43,507 bases of DNA. It comes from JBFWRI01 sp050248995. Its GTDB lineage: Bacteria; Pseudomonadota; Alphaproteobacteria; JAIXQD01. The translations under genes were made by a program, and so were the position numbers. Shown here piece by piece: positions 39,855 through 43,507 of the stretch. Position 1 is the first letter of the stretch; every line of letters begins with the position of its first letter. The stretch is from the NCBI GenBank assembly GCA_050248995.1, contig JBFWRI010000017.1, positions 1 to 43,507 on the forward strand, in the 5' to 3' direction. The notes below the pieces were generated by a model that worked only from the letters and a program-made list of their open reading frames with translations, was not told the origin of the DNA and did no database searches.

Positions 39855-42140
39855 ATGGTTCAAGGTCCGCAAGCCTTTGCAGGGATGGCGTTGCTGGCGC
39901 GTGACGCGGCTGGACGCTTGTGCATCCAGATTGCACGTCGCGCCGAGGGTTTGGATGACGCTGGTTTGTGGAGCATCCCAGCAGGCGCCCAGAATATAGG
40001 AGAAAGCGCAGAGAGCGCCGCCATTCGTGAATGCCTTGAAGAGATGCTCGGACAGAATGAAGCTGATTTTAAGAATGAACCAGCCACATACTTTTTCCAG
40101 GCCCTTGGCGTTGAAGAATCCAATCTAAGGTTTGCACACCATGGCACGCACCCACAGGGGACGTTTGAAACATACGTTGCGATTAGCAACAAAAGTGTGG
40201 AAGAGCTAAAATCGCTTATCTCGATTGAGGACAATAAGGAATATGGTTGGGAAAACGATGTTATAGAGTTTATGCCGCTGGACGATCTGGCTTTCAAGAT
40301 TAGACAAGGTGCCATAAAGGTTCACCCAAATCTTATCGCCGCGCTAGAAAATATTGAAAGAGCTGCCACGACTGAGCACCTATTCCAGCGTCTGCCTGAT
40401 GGACGTCACGTTTTGCCGGGTGGGCACTATTCAAGGCATTTATTTACAACACCCCGTGTGGCCTATACGCCCGACGATCCTGGTTTAGAGCCCGGTGATC
40501 TTGTCAGTTCGAATGTCAGTGTGTTTGGCCGCAGCGGCAGCGGTGACGGGGGCCGGGGCTTTTATGTATCTGCTGCGTTCACGCCGACAGAGACATTTTC
40601 TGGGTTATTTATTCAATATCTGCCCGATGATCAGTTTCACCCCTTTCGTACAGATGACCAAGAAAAAGTCGGCTTTTCACCATTCTATTTTTATAACGCT
40701 GTATTTGACGTTAATCCCGAGCCGGGCGGATTTCTGGAAAATAACAAAGTGCCGCCGCGCATTTTGCTTGAAAGGCTAATGGGCATTCCGCAGTTCGCCG
40801 AGCAAATGAATACGCACCCGGGCGTGCTGGCAATGCAGGCCAGCAAGGACGACAAAGGATTCCGTCGCGAGCTTGATAAGATGCTGCTGGCTAAAAAGAT
40901 TGATGGGCGTCTGACAGGCTCTAGTCTGTATGACAGCATGCGTAAAAAGTTTGGTGATAAGATCACCAATAGATTATTGCGTAGTGTCGGCTGCAAGGGC
41001 GTGCTGAATGGAGCGTGCTATGTCGCCTTCTGTCCTGAACAGGATGCCGTTTCATTCGAGCTTGATAAATCGAAGTCACGGTTGGCGCCTTCGGCCGATG
41101 ATGTGGCGGCCCGCCTGCATGAAACACTGATTGAACATCCTGCGAAACACCTGGATGCGCAGACTAAAAAGTTGGCCGAGATGACGCTGTCGCCCCAGGC
41201 TGCTGCCGCAGAACACGCCGAACTGACAGTGCACTTTAAAACCGTGCTTGGCTATATGGGGCCGTTTCTGGCCGTTGCTGGCAAAGCGGACCCGGTAAAG
41301 GCAAGCAGGCTTATGGAAAGTTTAGCGTCGCGTGCGCTGTGGGGGTTAGTAAGCCCAAAGGATAATGACAATATCTTCAGGAATATTGGGCTGGTTTCGC
41401 CCGAGCTAAGGCGCGGCGCCGAAGGTCTGAAACAGTATATAGATGTTCTGAAGCGTGACCCTGAGCGCAAGCCAGAACTTGCAGCCTTGCATGTGCTTTT
41501 AAAGCGCCGGGCACTAATGAAGGGCGCCAACGCCAAATTCGCTGTACCCGGTGCCGATGATCTTGATTTGAAGCTGTTGCAACCCGTTATTGATCTGGCG
41601 GCCAAAGACTACACCGAGCAGATGGTGGATGATGATAGGCTGGATTACAAGCGCCTGCGCAGTAAAAGCCATGAAATGCGCATGAAAGCAGATAGAAGCG
41701 CAGAAATCGCCGCCAGAAAGTACCGTGAACAGGAAAGCCGGATCGATCTTCAGTGTGAAATGATTGATGAGCGCATAGCGAAGCAGCGCATCGTCTTACC
41801 GCAGGTTATTTTCCCGACGCTATACACTGCGGGCAGTAAAGAAGCTGTGTCGCCATACTTTGAGCGTGAAAAACAAAGAGAACGCATTTCCACCGAGATT
41901 GAGGATATTAAAAAACATCAGCAAGCAGTGGCTGATATGGGTGCGACCGAATACCTGACGCGTGCCACTTTGCGGGCTATGCATCAAAGCGGCTTGATTG
42001 AAGCGGATGGAACGATGCCCAAGCCTGCAGATATTGCGGTGGCTAAAGCTGCTGCTAATAAGGCGTTGGCCGCACCATCAGCCCTAAGGAACCCGCCGCC
42101 GCGTGCGGGTGCAGGCTTCACACGCGAAGCGCGTATTTAA
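39855..42140 (+). CDS. Large protein: N-terminal Nudix domain with possible ADP-ribosyltransferase-like middle
   Basis: The first in-frame ATG is at 39855 (MVQGPQAFAGMALLARD), where the Nudix beta-strand begins; a TTG at 39783 or 39792 would extend it. Length is 761 residues. Residues 44-66 form a Nudix box (G44, E50, R58-E59, E62-E63) with only the second Gly changed. A middle region (about 200-430) has GRGFYVSAAFTPTETFSGLF and SLYDSMRKKFGD with KGVLNGACYVAFCPEQ, which resembles parts of polymorphic-toxin or polyvalent-protein ADP-ribosyltransferases. The rest (430-761) is helical, charged and without recognised domain. A role in nucleotide or ADP-ribose metabolism, or an effector, is inferred. 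Confidence 0.65.
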   Translation: MVQGPQAFAGMALLARDAAGRLCIQIARRAEGLDDAGLWSIPAGAQNIGESAESAAIRECLEEMLGQNEADFKNEPATYFFQALGVEESNLRFAHHGTHPQGTFETYVAISNKSVEELKSLISIEDNKEYGWENDVIEFMPLDDLAFKIRQGAIKVHPNLIAALENIERAATTEHLFQRLPDGRHVLPGGHYSRHLFTTPRVAYTPDDPGLEPGDLVSSNVSVFGRSGSGDGGRGFYVSAAFTPTETFSGLFIQYLPDDQFHPFRTDDQEKVGFSPFYFYNAVFDVNPEPGGFLENNKVPPRILLERLMGIPQFAEQMNTHPGVLAMQASKDDKGFRRELDKMLLAKKIDGRLTGSSLYDSMRKKFGDKITNRLLRSVGCKGVLNGACYVAFCPEQDAVSFELDKSKSRLAPSADDVAARLHETLIEHPAKHLDAQTKKLAEMTLSPQAAAAEHAELTVHFKTVLGYMGPFLAVAGKADPVKASRLMESLASRALWGLVSPKDNDNIFRNIGLVSPELRRGAEGLKQYIDVLKRDPERKPELAALHVLLKRRALMKGANAKFAVPGADDLDLKLLQPVIDLAAKDYTEQMVDDDRLDYKRLRSKSHEMRMKADRSAEIAARKYREQESRIDLQCEMIDERIAKQRIVLPQVIFPTLYTAGSKEAVSPYFEREKQRERISTEIEDIKKHQQAVADMGATEYLTRATLRAMHQSGLIEADGTMPKPADIAVAKAAANKALAAPSALRNPPPRAGAGFTREARI

Positions 42141-42158
42141 ATTATCAGCTGATAAAAA

Positions 42159-42251
42159 TGGCGGAGAGGAGGAGATTCGAACTCCCGATAGGGGTTTACC
42201 CCCTATAACGGTTTAGCAAACCGCCGCCTTCAGCCACTCGGCCACCTCTCC
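42159..42251 (-). tRNA. tRNA-Ser (GCT), CCA encoded
   Basis: The minus strand has a 93-base class II tRNA: acceptor GGAGAGG with CCTCTCC, D-arm GGCCGAGTGGCTGAAGGC, anticodon GCT in CGGTTTGCTAAACCG, a long variable arm with complementary AGGGG and CCCCT, TpsiC arm GGAGTTCGAATCTCC, G and CCA. Confidence 0.96.
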
Positions 42252-42352
42252 ACGGGGGAAAGGTTTACCAGCATTATATGCTGTGAATCAATGCCTTATT
42301 TCTTCTAGCCAGAGCCTGATTCTCATGTCACAGATTTATGGGGGAGAATTCA

Positions 42353-42892
42353 ATGAAAGTCGTACTGGGCAGTAAAAACGCCGCCAAAGTCGCTGCTGTT
42401 GAAAAGGCGCTGCGGGCCTATTGGGATGATGTTGTGGTGACCGGTATCGATGTGCCATCGGGCGTTCCTGCCCAGCCTTTGGGGCATGACGAAACGATGC
42501 GGGGCGCTATCAACCGCGCCCGCGCTGCCTATGCTGCATCACCCGACTGCGACATGGCAGTCGGCCTTGAAGGCGGTGTTGTTGATATCGCCGGCCAGCC
42601 GGTACTGATGGGATACGCGGTTGTCACCGACGGCGCGCGCGAGTGTGTTGTGCCGACGGCCGGGATTCCGCTGCCCTATGCATGGGGCGAAGCACTGAAG
42701 GCCGGTGCTGAGTTGCGCCCGTATGTGATGGCGACGGGCCTGGATTATGATTACAACGCAGGCACGCCGGGCGTGCTGACAAACAATCGCATCATGCGCG
42801 AGGATATGTTCGGTATGGCGCTGACAGCGGCCATGGCGCCGTGGGTTAACCCGCAGGCTTATGAAAAGCTGGTCGAAACGGCAGCCGCCTAA
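42353..42892 (+). CDS. DUF84/YjjX-type inosine/xanthosine triphosphatase
   Basis: ATG 42353 follows GGGGGAGAATTCA. The 179-residue protein has the Maf/Ham1-like NTPase fold as in YjjX: VVLGSKNAAKVAAVEKAL, PSGVPAQPLGHDETMRGAINRARAAY, DMAVGLEGGV and a LTNNRIMREDMFGMALT segment near the C-terminus. YjjX hydrolyses ITP and XTP to prevent incorporation of damaged purines. It converges with the spermidine-synthase-like gene with a four-base overlap. Confidence 0.9.
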   Translation: MKVVLGSKNAAKVAAVEKALRAYWDDVVVTGIDVPSGVPAQPLGHDETMRGAINRARAAYAASPDCDMAVGLEGGVVDIAGQPVLMGYAVVTDGARECVVPTAGIPLPYAWGEALKAGAELRPYVMATGLDYDYNAGTPGVLTNNRIMREDMFGMALTAAMAPWVNPQAYEKLVETAAA

Positions 42893-43507
42893 TCCGCGCC
42901 CAATGTCCCCAGAAGATTTGAATAATCGTCTGTCCACGGCCTTACGGCTTTGACTTCCTGCCGCTGCCATTTGGCGACATCAAGCCTGTTAAGTTTCGCC
43001 GCGTCGGATGTCAGCATCACCCAGTGCGAAACACCTTCTTCGGCATATTCCTGCAGCTCGTTCCGGCGTGCACCTTTGTAGTAACTGCGCCACGACAGCC
43101 CGGCTTCACGGCTGATTGCAGCGACCACCGGCAACAGGTCCAGATAGCGGTTCGAGATATTGATGGCGATTACACCGCCGGGCTTCAGGTGGTGCTTGTA
43201 CAGCTTCAGGGCTTCAAGCGTCAGCAGGTGGACGGGTATGGCGTCGGAAGAAAATGTGTCGACGACCAGCAGGTCAAAGCCCTGTGCATCCTGCGCGGCT
43301 AATTCAAGGCGGGCATCGCCCAGAATAATGGACGTATTACTGCACCGGGCATCGTAATCAAACTGCGTGCGCGCCAGTTCGACGATCTGCGGGTCGATCT
43401 CGTAATAGGTGATGTGTTCGTCGGCATTTCGCAAACCACATACGCTGCCAATACCCATGCCCAGAACGCCGGTATTTTTTGGTTTTATCGTATGCCACAA
43501 ATCACCG
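42889..43507 (-). CDS. Spermidine-synthase-like methyltransferase-fold protein, partial (runs off the right edge)
   Basis: The frame is open to the right end of the window, so the N-terminus is missing. What remains (206 residues) is a SpeE-like Rossmann domain: GVLGMGIGSV (SAM-type Gly motif), YYEIDPQIVELA, ILGDARLELA and DLLVVDTFSSDAIPVHLLT. It lacks an obvious polyamine-site aromatic set, so a true spermidine synthase is uncertain. Many such domains are the C-terminal half of large membrane proteins; that may be so here. Confidence 0.75.
   Translation of the reverse strand, partial: GDLWHTIKPKNTGVLGMGIGSVCGLRNADEHITYYEIDPQIVELARTQFDYDARCSNTSIILGDARLELAAQDAQGFDLLVVDTFSSDAIPVHLLTLEALKLYKHHLKPGGVIAINISNRYLDLLPVVAAISREAGLSWRSYYKGARRNELQEYAEEGVSHWVMLTSDAAKLNRLDVAKWQRQEVKAVRPWTDDYSNLLGTLGAD

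Overview
The window is a stretch of an alphaproteobacterial chromosome. The evidence is the infA / RNase E-G / yacG / tRNA-Phe neighbourhood with a DUF2948 gene and dcd beside it, the xthA-erpA pair, an alphaproteobacterial-type proline-rich lipoprotein-like protein, and moderately GC-rich coding sequence throughout. I cannot name a genus. A complete MSHA-type pilus locus next to a Fap-like secretion locus is unusual enough in this class that an environmental, possibly surface-attached or predatory lineage would fit, but that is inference.

Layout. (1) Positions 1-3355 are the visible end of a metal-resistance genomic island inserted at the 3' end of tRNA-Phe. It holds a cation diffusion facilitator, two small secreted Cys-rich proteins and a czcC-like TolC-family stub cut off by a broken tyrosine recombinase. 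That recombinase module itself appears to have landed inside a DUF4102-type integrase. (2) Positions 3430-5990 are housekeeping genes: yacG, a very short RNase E/G, infA, DUF2948, dcd and tRNA-Thr. (3) Positions 6019-10451 carry envelope and surface-polysaccharide genes: a PagL-like lipid A deacylase, a UDP-glucuronate 4-epimerase, a WecA/WbpL-type glycosyl-1-phosphate transferase, a WbpV-like epimerase and a Pro-rich protein. (4) Positions 10503-16824 contain ygfZ, a 34-residue histone-H1-like peptide with a clear terminator, a DnaJ-type zinc-finger membrane protein without a J domain, a 712-residue Ala-rich membrane/coiled-coil protein, a second unknown membrane protein and a DUF1428 protein.

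(5) Positions 16957-18302: tRNA-Ser(UGA), an AT-richer small membrane protein and an alpha/beta hydrolase. (6) Positions 18303-22110, all on the minus strand, form a Fap-like functional-amyloid candidate locus. It has a coiled-coil plus beta-barrel outer-membrane protein (FapF-like), an Asn/Ser-rich repeat protein, two further small secreted proteins and a periplasmic C39 peptidase (FapD-like) with an intact Cys-His-Asp triad. (7) trhO separates it from (8), positions 23159-34954, a nearly complete MSHA-like type IV pilus operon running mshN-M-L-pilin-pilin-E-G-I-J-K. One prepilin carries three carbohydrate-binding-like modules and a Thr/Gly/Asn low-complexity tract. Two paralogous genes of unknown function lie in the opposite orientation in the middle of this locus.

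(9) Positions 34988-43507: xthA, erpA, an RcnB-like secreted protein, a ClsB-like phospholipase D protein coupled to a YbhP-like EEP-family protein, a 2-oxoglutarate/Fe(II) oxygenase, a 761-residue protein with an N-terminal Nudix domain and a possible ADP-ribosyltransferase-like middle, tRNA-Ser(GCU), a DUF84/YjjX-type NTPase and the end of a spermidine-synthase-like gene that runs off the window.

The two most promising systems are the Fap-like locus, where a C39 peptidase sits next to a secreted protein with a double-Gly leader-like motif, and the MSHA-like pilus with a carbohydrate-binding pilin. Both would act at the cell surface in adhesion. The Nudix fusion is the most promising single gene.
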